Shown here: in pieces, positions 38,001 to 53,000 of the stretch
Layout: the number at the start of each line of letters is the position of its first letter
How positions within the stretch are numbered: the first letter of the stretch is position 1
Assembly: GCA_958298945.1 (NCBI GenBank)
Contig: OY282609.1
Coordinates: 62,530,220 to 62,594,219, forward strand
Direction: 5' to 3'
Source: Atherix ibis
Lineage: Eukaryota; Arthropoda; Insecta; Diptera; Athericidae
DNA length: 64,000 bases
Made by a program: the position numbers and the translations under genes
The notes under the pieces: generated by a model
Seen by the model: only the letters and a program-made list of their open reading frames with translations
The model's database searches: none
Told to the model about the DNA's origin: nothing

Positions 38001-41000
38001 TACAAGTTCTCATACATATAATAAAATTTGTATCTTTTTTTTCTTGCTTTTTAGCTTTCTGTTAAACAGGTATTTTTTTAAATTTAAGCAAGATCGAGTG
38101 AATTAAATGCTTTAAACAAGGTGAAGATAATTTATTTCCGAGGATTAAATTATAATTAATATTTTTAATTATAAAAAACTTTTGATTTTTGACGTTCCTT
38201 TGATAAAAATACATGGATATACCATAATTTTATTTTATTTGGATGTTTAAAGCATTCTCGTATATTAGTAGTTATAAATTTAAAAGTTATTATTTAATAA
38301 TAATCATTTAATAATAATCAATTATTATAAATATCATAGAAATTTAAACAGCCTTGTAATTTGAATTATATTTATTTATACAAGAGCAATGGTTGTTTGT
38401 GTTTATTTAAATCAATAGGAACTTTTACATATTACAATAGCACATACGTGTATGAGTAAATATTTATTAGTTTAATAGTAAATTGAAATTGTAGAAATTC
38501 TGTGCAAAACAACTCAACACAGAAATATTTTTCATGCTAGAATATTAACCTGCATATTTACAATTGACATAGAAACAATATTCAAATTATTAAATATTAT
38601 CATGCAACAAGAACTACAATAGCATAATGCAAGTACAGAGTTTGTACATAAACGTGTTGACGGTTTAAAACCATAATTCAAGTTTGCTAGTTTTTGTTAT
38701 TGCAATTTTTACACTGGCCCACATTAATATTGATGCTATATTGATGTATTTTCATATCAGTAGTAATAAAATAACTTGCATAACGTTTTAAACATTTTCT
38801 GAAGATGAATAGGAGTCAAGGTAAAAATTATATGAAGTAAAAGTAGGAAAATTTAGCAATCAATCTTGTTGTAGCGTACTCTACAGAAGAGTTAATAATG
38901 ATTATGGCAGTACTTGTAAATATGTGCAATATTCGTGCCACTCTGTTGTGAACTTTATAAAATCCATTAATATATATTTAATACTGTTCGATTAGTTTCA
39001 TATCGATTACGCAATAATAATATCAATTTTTCCAATTACTTTTATACCGAGTCGATTCGGAAACATTAAACTAATAAAAGAAAAATCTATATGGTATTTT
39101 TATAAAACTCTATAAATCTATTTAATTTTCTGTTATCTAAATGATATGCAATTCGCTTTAGAAAAAATCGATTCATAAAAAAATGACTAAACGTGGGAAC
39201 GCATTAAATATTCTACTTTATGTAATTAATTTAAAAAAATGGGTACCATCCTGTTGAGATAAGGTAAATTTTTCGAAAAGGCAAATCAAGTGGAAATTGC
39301 CAGCATACCTTAATTGAAGATAAGCTTAAGGTGTTAGAATACGTTTTCTTTAATTACATAGATTAGAACTGCTAAGTATTGTGAAGTATATTCTGTTGAG
39401 ACTGATAGGAAACAATAATGATAAAAACACCATTGATGGCGATAATTTAGACACGATGTGTTGATTAATGAACAACTTACATTACATTATTGAGTCGAAT
39501 GACAGTATGAAAATGGAATTGTTAAAATTTGTTAGCGTGTGTAAATAATGGTATCAATTCATTTAATTAGATTGTGTAAACTTTTGATATGAATTTATCG
39601 CCTATTTAAATCTTCCTTTCTATTCTTCTATAAACTTCCTTCGCAAGCCTTGATAGTGTCGAATAACGATTTACTGAACATTCTCGCCTAACTCAATAAA
39701 ATATACCTTGGTGAATGATGTGCCTTCAAATTTTCCGTGTGCCAAAACTTTCTAATCCTCTAATTTCAACAATTATTTGAAATTCTTAATATTTATCTAC
39801 TCAAACTTTAGGTATAGTCTATCTTCTTCTACTAATAAATTTAAGAATTTAGAAAATATTGTGAAATATTTAATCATTAAAAACCAAGAAAATAAATGCA
39901 GTAGAACATTTGAAAGAGTGTTGTCAACGATAAACTAAAATCATTATCATTATTATCAGTATAATTTTGTGAAATACTTAAGATAATATTTTGGTTGTTA
40001 TTATGAGATACGAACACATTATTCAAAAGTATTTATTTGTGCTTACAATTTTGATTGTATTATTTTCTTCGAGTATTATGAAGATTTTTAATTCTGAATT
40101 TTCAATATTAATGTTCCATAGTATTTTTGTTTTAGTGTATATTTTTGTACTTTTTCCATTTGGATTTTTCTCCACATCTCTCTTGTGGGAATACGACAAA
40201 TTTCTCTTTTGGAAATTTAATATCTCTTTCGATATGCTTGCACATATTTAAAATGTCAAGTATCTTCACAAAAGTTTGACATTAATTGTTGTTTTGCCGC
40301 AATTTCCATGGATTCATTTTTTTAAAGCAATCCCATGTGAATCATATTTATTTGTTGTGTGTTTTGATAATTTTATTAAAATTTGCTGTTGTGTAAGAAC
40401 TTAGAATAAGTCCCTAACTTTGAAAATTGTTTGCACATGCAAAAGCAATATTGTTTGCAAAATTTTATTAAAATAAGTGTCGAAATCTTTCGTAATTTTA
40501 ATTATATGAAAGTTTCCACAAGTTAATAAATATTGAATCTCTATTACGAACACGATTAAATATATATCTGTTATTATTTAATCATTTTTTATATATAGAT
40601 TTTTTGGAAAAAAATTTAAGTTTGATATAGTAAAATTATTGTATATCAAACATTTTTATAAAGTTGTTCAATTCTTATGACAGTTTTTGACGATTGGATG
40701 AATCCAAAATAAATAATTTTTTTCTAAACTATTATAGTGGTTTGTGCTCTGAAAATAATTCAACCACCCATAACACATTCTATAGCTCTTAGTAAATAAT
40801 ATTTTATTTTCACCTTCCAAACTTTATTATCTGTGCTAGGCTTTCAAAAATTACTTTTGCACTTTCAAATACATACACGTATATGTACATACTCGTATGT
40901 ACTATTTTTCGTTTCTTTGAATATCTATACATAAATATATATTTGATTATTTATAAACAAAATATTTTTTGACGTATATGAATATTAATATTTATTGAGT

Positions 41001-44000
41001 CTTATGATACTTATAATTATAGGTATTTATATATGATAAAATTTGCTAATATGTAATTCATTAAAATGTAAATTAGCGTAATACGCTTAAATCTTTATAA
41101 GGAGATAAATTTGTATCTTTCATTACTCTATTAGATAAATTTTATATATTTTTAAATGTAAAAACATCTATTTTTTGAGTATGAACAAATATTTAACAAA
41201 TAAATATTTTTGGTATTGTATTTATCAACTGTATAAATATTCAAACTTAAATGAAGAAATATAATTTGTATATATATATTTTTTTTTTCAATATTGGCAT
41301 ATACTTCTGGACAATAATGCCATAGTTAGCTTATATCCATATATTTTTCATACTGGTTATAATTGTGATATAATTTTGAAGTTGTTGGAACAATTATCCG
41401 CGATATTGTGCCATACTTGGCTATTTAATTAACAATTCATCATTTATTTTCCCAATGAGTTTCATATTTAATTGAATGTAGCAATATATACTTTATGTAC
41501 GTATATTCAGTTTATAGTCAAAATATTTGTGCTTAATGAAATATCTTTAAATATTAATGTTCCCGCAAACAATTTCAAGCTTAATTTACTTTTTAAATGT
41601 TTCGATTCGTTTTTTCAAAATTTACGCAAAACTCCACGAGCTATAAATGATATAATTTGTTATTTATTGTTTATTTTCATATCAACAAATATGTATACAA
41701 AAATTTATACAAATGTACACATCATTTTTGAAATAATTAAATGTTCCACCAAATTAAGTAAAAAATAGTCTTTCAAAAATATTTATAATATGTGTCCTTT
41801 AATTTTTAATTTTATATACATTGTAATTTAATTTATTTTATTCACAGAAGTTATTATATATATATAATATATATTTTGTATATCTTACGCTATATTTATT
41901 GAACCTTATAGGATACAAAGGATATTAAATGGATCGAAATTTTTAATATAACAACACTAAATTGATAAAAGAGATGATCAAATAGATAATATAGATGCGT
42001 AAATAAGTATGCAAATAGTAACAAATATCTTTATTGTACTCAATCTTATATCCTACTATAAATGTACGTACACGCATACTTATGTTATCTGCACTCGTAC
42101 GTTTATACGTGTGTCTGTAGTATGATATATTTGGTAGCAGGCTTGGGTTGATAGATTTATGATATTGAACTTTGATCTGAAGCTTTTGTATTATCATGTT
42201 GGGCGTGCTAATATACGTTTTTTTGTTAAGACCTTAAATTTTAGGACATTTTTGTTTTTTTGTGGCATGCTCAGTTTCCAATTGATCTCTGTTATCATTT
42301 TATTATATTTGCTTTATCTACTTTGTTGTTAGAGAGAAATAAAAAGTAAAGCAGCGATGATTTGAAATAAGAATGAATGTCCATTGAATTCACTATAGAT
42401 AAATGAAGAATAATTTTATAAGATGTTGAGAGGATTCAACTAAACGTAAACCAAATTGGGAAAATTTCTTTAATTCCAATTTAATCTCTTATTGTGTGCT
42501 CTTTTTATTTCAATAATTCTATTCATAGTATTAATTCAAAAATGCTTCAATAAATATACCGTTTTGAAAACATTTTTATATAAAATAAACAAAATACGTG
42601 TAAGCTTAAAAGTAATTTAAAGTTTGACCACAATGACTGCGAATTAATTAAAATTAATTTTTGTTTTTTAATATGCACTACTATCTATACGACAATTGTT
42701 TTAGAGTTTAGATACACATTTTTTCTTTGTAGATTTTTTTTCTTTTTCTATACAATAGTCAGTGAAGAAATAATAGCTTCTAATGAATTATTCAGTTTGT
42801 GCGTTGACGATTTGGTGGTAAAAATAAATGGGAATTCATTGACCGCAGTACAATATAGAGGATGGGCTTAATTGATAAAAAAATGTACAAGTACTTCTAG
42901 CGCGATATCCGAGTATGTGTTTGTTTATATTATATTTTAAATACGATTTAAATGAAATATCGCCTATGTAAATTAGTATATATTACCAACCAGACATGTA
43001 GTCATATTTTTAATTAGTTTTCAATTGGTTCTTCAAATTTTATTATTCACTTTTTTTAATATATAGCAAGATTTTAGACTGTTTCATATTTTATTTACTC
43101 TTCTGTGAAAGCTCGACCGTTTTATCATAAAAATCATACTAGTACGAGTATTATTTATTATAAGTGTAACCATATATATAAACATACAAAAAAATTACAA
43201 AATATCTATGTATCTATAGAGAAAATTTCAATATTGGAAAAGTTTCTAATACTAATTTTCATAACTAAGAAAAACTCATGATTACGTGAAGTAGAGCACT
43301 TGACTTTATAGTGAGGATAATTGCAAGTGAAGAAATTGTATTGTAGAAGATCTATTTTCTGATTTATTAATAACCTAATCGAGGAGGGAATTAAGTGGAG
43401 AAGTTTTTCGCTTATGGTTCGCATTTTCTTAATAGTAAGGAGATATGTTTTCTATTCTTTATCTGGTATTTGAAATTAGTTTGCAATAATTATAAACTTT
43501 GCTGTATTGTTATGAATTTTTTTATACTAAATTGATTTCATTTTTAAGCAAGACTTCAATAATGTTATTGTAGGCAATATTGCGTACTGTCACTATGTAT
43601 ACGAACATACAATATTAATCATGTAATTATGTTGAAAATAATATACTCGTAAATAAAGTAATTAGTTAAAATTTCGTGGTATCGAAAATTTCAAAAGAAG
43701 AGTACCACTTTTGCCTTTTCATAGGTGCTTAATTAATACAGTGCACATATATATGCAAGTTCAAAATTTTTAAAAGTTGGTTGTAATCTATAAGAAAAGA
43801 ATAATGTGTAAGCTTTAGAACAATTTAATAGATTTTAGCAAATATTTTTCAACTTTCTTTGCTTTTTTTTTAGATAACATGTTCTGCCTACTCAATTTCT
43901 AATCAAATTATTGTTTTAAAAGCCTACTGTAATAGCTATAATATTTTAGATTTATGATAGCGAGTGTTTAAAACAAAACTTTCTTTTGCAAAATAACAAG

Positions 44001-47000
44001 GGATAACTAAAAAAAAAATTAATGGCGTCAATATGTGGGTATTTTTTTTTGTGTTTGGGAAAAATGCATTTAAAAAAATTATATCTAAATATTGGTTACA
44101 TTGATAACCAAAATTTCTATACTAAACTCTTTGTAAGTAAAAAGCCAAATGAAAAGTTTTTTTAATATTAATTCAATTTTTTTTTGGTGTGGCAATGGCA
44201 GTGAAATTTTTTTCTCATACCAAAATTCCTCCAATACGTGCACCTCAAGCTATATGACCTTGTCGATCACTTAATAGTAGTATATTTACTTTCTCTTTTG
44301 CTTACTACAGGTTAATAAGTTTCCTCACATTAAAGAAATAATTTTGAAGTGTTTGTATAGTAATCAGTTGTAGAAATAAATATCTTAGCAGATATATTTC
44401 ATATAGGCTTTTCTATATTCAAATAATATTAAGAGTATACTTATCTTTTATTACATTTCGAAGGTATAGTTTACCAATATTTGAAAACTGTCGTAATATT
44501 TTTCGGATATAATCAAGCATCCTACACACGTTTTTGGTGTATTTTAGATTTCAATCGGATTGATTTGCATATTGTTTAGTTTTCCAATTTCCTTTAGTTT
44601 TATTTAGAGCTTTTATTTTTCGAATTTTGTTATTTGAAAGTAATCTCACTGTTGTATTTTTATATATTTGAAAAATAACAAAACGTATAGAAAATTTATA
44701 TGCCGTAACCATATGTAAATAGACTTTCTCAAATATTTCCATAACAATTTTATAGTTGAATTGACTATTCCTAAACTTACAGAAGCACTAAAAATAATGT
44801 AATTATAATTCCATTATTAGATTATAAAGTATTAAATTGGTTTTTTAAATTATTGAATAGCAGTTGTAAATATTGGTTAATATTTTATCTGATGCTGTTG
44901 TATATATACAAATTAATTAAAGTATTGCAATGTAAAATTGGTGAAAGATGCATTTGGTGTTATTTTTAGTTTCTACCCTAAAATGTTTTGTTGGTAATCT
45001 GTGTGTTACGAGTAAGTAAATTCTATATTGATTAAAAGAGGCTAAAATTCAAGGGTTGTGTTTTCTCTGGAAACGAAGAATAGTATAAAATTATTCTTCC
45101 ATGATATTTAAGAGAAAAAATTACAATATTTTGAATTTTTTGACTTGGTTTTGGGAGTAGAAGAAATTATGACTTTATTTTGGGAGTAGGAGAATATATC
45201 TTGAGTATGAAAATATATTAATCGCAGCAGAATATAACATAACTGATCAAAATCGATGCAAAGAAAAATAATATATGCAAACATAGTATATGTAATAGGA
45301 CTTTGAATTTAAAAATATCCTTTTTAGCTTCAAATTACATGCTTCTTTAAAATATGTAAATGAACTTCAATAAATATATTTTAAAGAAGGATGTATTTTA
45401 GTCGAATAGCTTTGGTATTAATTTTACGTGATTTTGTAAGGTCTACATAACAATATTTAGACAGTATCTATGATAAAATACTAATTAAATTATAACAGGG
45501 TATTTTGTGCTTGTTTATGTTTGCTTGGCAAATCTGTACATTACATTTGCATTTCGGTTATTGGGATTCAGTTCCATTAGCAGAGTATTAAGCAATATTA
45601 CTAATTAGATAGTGATGTTGTACTCTAGTGCATTTGATATGATCATATAATTGTTTGTGTACATTATAGCTATTCAACTATTGACAAAACTAATAAATAG
45701 TTATATTAACTTATATACATTTATTCTCATTCATCAATATTGCTAAATTTATTATGCAGATATGCATGTTTAAAAAAGTACAATATGACGCTCACATTTG
45801 CGTCCTGTAAATGCATCGCTACAAATAATGTATTTTATATGTTCCTTAATGTGTGATATTGTTCATTGTTCAGTTCATATTTTCTATCAAAAATAATTTT
45901 CCCAATTTTACAGGCATTTAATATAATATTCAGATTTAGTAGTTGCATATTATTTTATGACTGCATACATAATGCATCAATTCAAGTGAATCCTATTATT
46001 TGCCCCTAATGATTCAGTACATATTTCTCTTGTGCTCAATTCGGAACTCAATTAAATATTGATCAGTTTTATATTATCTACCGTCTAGTAGTTGGAATAA
46101 TAATGTGATTGATAAAATATGTGTTCGTACAAGTATCCTTTCCCCACGATTTAAAATAAACAAATCGATTATTATGATTTAATTGGGAGGTCTGCATACC
46201 ACAAAACATATGCAGCTGGGTTAACTGTTGAAGCTTTCCAATATACTTCTAGCATTTTAAATGCTCTCTGTTATGCAAGAATTATTCTGTCCAATTAATG
46301 GAGTCAGTCTCATTGACATTGCTTTAGCATCTCCACCATGACCGTGGCCGCAATGACTAGTCGAGTAGTCAGATTCTGTAACGTTATTCTATATGGAATA
46401 TTATCTATATGAGTAGGTTAAGTGAGGATTTAATAGTGACTATCGGTGTTATTCGCTTAGTCAATTAGGCAAAAGTATAAATGTATGTTTGTGAATAAAA
46501 AATGTATTATGTAGGTGATATATGCGTGTTTGAGCAGACTAGTTTACAAGTTTTTATGCTACAATAAATCAGTTGAATGTTTTAATTGTTAATGCAATTT
46601 AGCATGGCACTGGAAAAACGGTAATTCAACTCCACAATAATTCTGATACCCCTTGGCCATCACCCACCCCTATTAAGTTAATACCGAAAATGCTCTCTAA
46701 CCATAACTAACTAAGCGGCACCAATTTCCTGTCATTCTATTCTTAGTTACCCGGATTTGACTCAACATTGATTAGGATGGAATTGTTTCGGTTGAGTTGT
46801 GCTCATAACATAATATAGTGCAATAATTTATGCATTCATCAGAATGTTATATCTCTCCTCATCCTGTTGCTTTGGTCTGATCGTACACGCATCTGTATGA
46901 CTTTTCAGCAACGAATTTTTAACGGAATATACCATATAACTATCTGTTAGGACCCAGAAATTGTACATACATAGTACTACATTATGCATAGTGTAAATGA

Positions 47001-50000
47001 ATAGAAGTACAATTCTAACTCTGAAAAGTTTTTATAATTTCGTTTTGATATTAACGAAATGAATAGGCGAGAGAAAGGGAATGTGAATTAAAAAATACTG
47101 TTTACCGATCAAACTATTAACTACTAATTTTCAATTAAGATAACAAAAAAAAAATTCTTACAGATGTGCACAATATGAGTTTATATACTATCGATACCAC
47201 TTCCGTGAGTTTCTTTAATTACTTCTCTAACCAAAAACAATTAGAGGGAAATATTTTTTTACAATTTCTTTATTTAGCATTTTGCATTTAACATTTTAGA
47301 AATTTCAAATGCCATTGCATTTTCATTAAAAATTAATGCATTTACTGTGCACACAATGTACAAGCGGGATAATTTTTTTATTTAATTTTATTCATGTATT
47401 CTCTATGCACTCGTTAATAATGCACTATTTTATCTTTCCATTTATTTGAAAAGCCGCAGTCATAGAGTTCTGCAATTGTGATAAACATTATACAAAATTG
47501 CATGGATCCGCAATTCATTTAACATTGAAGTCAGTTATGAGCAGATTTTTACTATTTTTCTATTACATATTATCGTTAATAGTTTATTGTCTACAATATA
47601 TCGTTTCTGAAGTTATATACTCGTATATGTTGTTTCATATGCATTATAGTACCATTTTCGATCTTCGTGTTTTATAAAACATGCATTCACCCCATATGCG
47701 CAACAACCCACCCACCCACTTATATGGAAAATATAACGGAAATTCTACATTCATTTTGATAGTCTTGTTTTGCTAATTGTTATAGTTCTCTTCTAAGTAG
47801 GAAAACACTATATAATTATAATTTTATTTTTTACTAGTAAATTGCGGCAATTCAATAATGCTATGGTGATATTCCAAATAAATATGAACTTGTGCATCAT
47901 ACATATTTCCTTGGTATAAAACGAGTATATTAAATTTTTAAATAATTATAACCATTTGTTTTTTTTAACAACTGCTTGATGCAAAATCATTGCAACTTTT
48001 AATGTAAAAGCTCTCTTACATATTAAATTGAAGTATAAGCTGATTATCATATTTATTTTTCAATAAATCTCATCAAATTATTAGTTAGTTAAATATTAAA
48101 ACAGCGTTCACATATCTCTAAATACGCGTAGATTGTCTTATTCCTTTTGAACATTTTATAAAGTTATGTGACTTCGTTTAAATTTTTGCTCTAGTTATAA
48201 TTAAAAAAATATAAGAATAACCAAGTCTATATCTTCTTATTTTATTTTGAATTGAAATTATGTCAAGGCCCTTTCTACGATGAAAATCATTCTCTCTAAA
48301 GTTTATGTCTAAGCCCATTCTCATCATATATACAATACTAAAGAAAAGAATTTATAATTAACACCAATTTTTCATAAAGTTAACCAAGTCATCATCAACC
48401 AAATTTAATATTGAGAAAATGGTTTGATTAATTCAACAATTTCACATTACAGGTTTTGTAATATTATTTACTTGCATTTAATTGTACAGAAATATGTAGT
48501 TTTCGTTGTGGGTAGATTTCAGTAATTTATGTTAAGTTTATTTAGTTTGTCGTAATAGTAAGCTTATATAAGCAGAATTAAAGAAAAAAGGAATAAAAAT
48601 AATATATAAGTAGTGATATTAATTAAAATAAATTTAATGGAATAAATTTTATGTACCAGCAGACACAGACAGAGAAAGAAAACTTTCATTATCCATGGAA
48701 TTTGTCTTAATTACTATCTGCAGAACTGCATTACCATTACTTAAGTCATAATAATAAAAATGAAAGGTCAGTGAAGAAATTTGAATGGAGAAAGAGAAAG
48801 GCAAGATAATATTTTGCAAGTAGTAAAAGTGTACATACCAGAAACTTAACAAATCTTGATTTTATAATTATTTACAAATTTAACAAAAAAATATATATAT
48901 ACAAAAGAGAAGAAAAAATAATTTTTTTACAAATTTAAGTAAATTCTCTGACCTATAACTGAGAAAGCTTGGAGTATTAAGTAAAGTTTCGGAAAAGCAG
49001 GCCATATCGTTCTAGCTTTATTTTAGTAGTATTATTTTTATATAAATTTGGATTATAGTAATGTTAGATACCCACTTAAAATGTATGGCATTACAGAAAA
49101 GAGACAGAGTGTCAAATGAACAGAATATAGCCAAATTATGTTTGCATAAGTTTTTATTCTCGATTCATACATACTCTCGTTTCGGAGAATGCAAAAGGCA
49201 TTCGCTCAGCATTCAATTAAATATAAATTGTGCCCTGAATAATAAAGCTAAATTGAAAACCACAATTTTCATGCACTGCAAGAATAGAAGAAATGAAATA
49301 AAATTATTGTGAATAATTTTAAATTAAATCTCTGAAGAAAATGTGTCATTGGCGGTGAAACATTTAAATACGTGCGAGATGTGGATAATAATTATCGTGA
49401 TGAAAGCTACTATTGAATAGATACTTGACTATAACATCATAGTGTTTATGTTCATATGCATATATAGTATACAGTAGTAGATTAAAGAAGCAGGCGTGCT
49501 TGTATATAGTAGTGTTTTGGCATAACAAAAATTTACTTCACGGAACTAGATCGTAATAATAAATAGTTGCTAATAACAATTTGTAATGTACAAATATATA
49601 CGAGTATCCTGCATAAATATTTCGCATAATATAATTTCAATTTTTAGCTATTCAGAAAATATGTTCCCCTGTATTCAGTTTGATTTAACCTTCTAAAATT
49701 TGATTCATTATCATAAATTTTTAAACTTGTTAAATAGATGAAATGAGTTCCTCATCCTACCAACTAAGTTTTGAATAGTTTCTTTTCATATTCTCTTATA
49801 ATCAGAAGTGAAATTATCCTTTTTCTATAACGATTCACTACGAAGTGCTTTGTTGGAGTATTGTTTGGTGGTACCTATTGCCTCGTTAGTGTAGTTTCAA
49901 TAAAAACTTTTATTGAAAAAATTATAACTACTTTAATATAAAGTGTTGATAGTACTAGAAGTAGTAGTGTTAGCTGTTTGTATTATTATATTGTACTAGT

Positions 50001-53000
50001 AATATTAGTAATATCATTCTTGGAATGATGCAGTACTTTTTATTCTGGCGCCACTTTCTTATAACATTTTTATCTTTTATTCTTTTACTTTTCTTGTTTG
50101 ATTTTCCAATTTTATTTTAATTTAAAGAAGAAATTCGGTTATATCTTATCTTTGCCAAAAGCTTTATAAATCAATATCTTATACTCTTGTTATATATTTT
50201 TATATTCTTTTATTTATTCATAATTTCAAAACAATTTTTTTCTATTTACTGTTGTTTTAGTAAATAATAATAATTCAATTTTAGCAGCAATAAATTTCTA
50301 CTCATTTATTTTTAAATTATGTCTACTTGTATTAATAGATGGTTTTCATTAAAAAAAGAATAATATTATAATAGAACAGATGACATTTGCAATGATCTGA
50401 AATCCACATCTCTGTTTATTTTAGTTGAGATAGAGCCATTTTGCTTTTGAAAAACATGTACTTAAAATATTATATTATACATCTCCATAATCAGACACTC
50501 ATATTTAACCATCCAGTTATATATGAATGTACAGGGATGAATATTTTTAAATAATATTCATCCCTTATATAAAAGGAATGAATATTTTTGCCCATTTCTC
50601 ATCTATATACGTACATAAACTAGTCTGTAGTCGTATATGAAATAGGTTAATTTTTGAAAATTTTTCATGTACATTTGTATAGAGTTTTGATATGTATACA
50701 TACCATACATATGTTATGTATGAATACTCATGATTAATCTTCAGTCAAGGCTTTTTCGTTTTATGATAACACATATATACATATATTGCTTTATATAAGT
50801 ATTTGTAGTGTTACAGATTTGTCATTATCTTTTATAAAGTCAAAAAAATTAAGGGACAATGAATATCGCAACAATAAAAGTGGTAAGAATGCGTAAAACT
50901 ATAAGAGATCATCAACATTATTATCATAGAAAAGTGGCAAGGACGAGTTTGTGATATCACATATAGCATATTTTATGTATATACTAGAATTTATGTACAC
51001 TAGTAGATGTGAAACATTCATATTCTTTGAAATGATATTCGCTTTTTGTTCTCTTAATATATGGGAAAGAAGCAAAAAGGACTTTTATCAGTCAGTATAT
51101 TAATAAAAACCTGTGTACTGATCTCATTTATACTTGTATCTTTGCCATTTGGTTTGTATATAATTTTCCAATTTTGCTTCCATTTTGCCTTCGTACAATC
51201 CCACCAGCAGGCTCTGCTTTTGAAATAGGACTTATTGTTCGCATTGTTATAAAATGAGAATAAATACCTTTCTTTTTATCTGTGTATTTATTTGCGTTTT
51301 TTTTACTATTCCTTTTAGATGTATGCTTATCGGTATCGACATTTTTTTCCGGTTCTTTTTTATGTATGTTGTAGATCTCTAAACATACTTGTAGGTAACT
51401 TTCCTTCTTTAGATAGCAAACTATGTATATATATATATGGAAGAAATTATACGTTTTTATGTATCTATTAATACTATCAAAAAATATTTTATTCAAATTA
51501 TGTATTTGTGTATGCAAAATCATAAAATATAGTAATATCGCACAGTAGATTTTTGTTGAAAAATATTTTTTTTAAAACTAATTCACGAATCATATAAAAA
51601 CAAGCTTATTCATAATATTATTCTCATCAGTTTATTTTTTTCAAATATACTCGTACGTTCAAAGACGATTAATTTTGTTGTAATTTTCTTTTAATACATG
51701 CAATAATTTGTCAAATTGAGACTATTATTTGAGGACAGTTATTATTGTAAACATAATGATGAACAAGAAAGTATCAACGGGGATAAAATTGAGGTAGAGA
51801 TTAGGGAAATTATGTGAAGTTGTCAAGCAATAATATGGATAATTGATTTTTTTTATTAGTACTTAATATATGGTTTGCTTTGAGTATTTTCTTTCTACCT
51901 ATATAAGCTAATAAACAACAGAGTACGAATTTATTAGCATTTATATTAGTTAAACAGGCGGAGAATAATTAATAAAATGTGATTTCGTGAATACAAGCAT
52001 TTAATAAAATTGCTATCATTTTAAAATAAACTCTTTTTTTATACCATCCAAATTCATGTCTCACTGATGTCTTCTATAGACTAACAGTAAAGATAATAGC
52101 AATGGTATAAATAAGGTAAGCTTTCGTGTGTAATTGATTGTAATGTAACGGAATTTCCGTCATAAGATGCTTTTGAATTCGATACCGACTAATTTGTTAC
52201 AAGAGTTTAAACATACACATACATATTAGAGCATAAAGTTGAAAATTGATGTTACCATTTTGTCGAATCAGAAATAGATTATCTTCAAAGCATACTTACA
52301 TATTCATTTTTATTATTAGTATTATAGAGAAGTGTCCCTATTCAAGGCATCAAATGTTGTTATTACTTTATTAACATAATTATTACCTTTTTTATAGAAT
52401 AAGTCCTTATATAATAAAATTACACAAAATTGCTTTGTAAATGTGTCAGTATTATGAAATATCGTTAATCGAAAATAGGTTAAGATCAATATAAGATATT
52501 TTTTATATGATTAGGTGAGAAATTAGGAAATATTTTTGGATTAAATTTGTTCCCTATAAGCAATTTTAAGTTGTATAAAGTAATAACTTATTTTGTCAGA
52601 TGTGCTTTTATGTAAATTGTTTCTCATTTGAAATAATATACTTCATCATATGTAGAATAATGGAAAGTTCGGAGGATATTGCACAATTCACGCGAACAAT
52701 GAAACAATAACCCTTTATATACTGTTACGCCACTATGTACTTGTAGCAGTACAGAAAAATAAATTATTCGAGATAATAATTTTTTAATACTTGTTATAAA
52801 CAAGCAAAGGGAATGTTAAACGTATTTCAAACATTTAGAAAAAAATTCTCACATAAAAACTTACAATCAATATTTAGAAAAAAGACAATTTTTTTAAATT
52901 TTCATTGCAATATTTTGGATTTGATCAATATCGAAATTTCTTCCAATTGATAGGCTTGCGAAAATTTAACAAAAGATGCTGTTAAAACTAAGCATTATTA

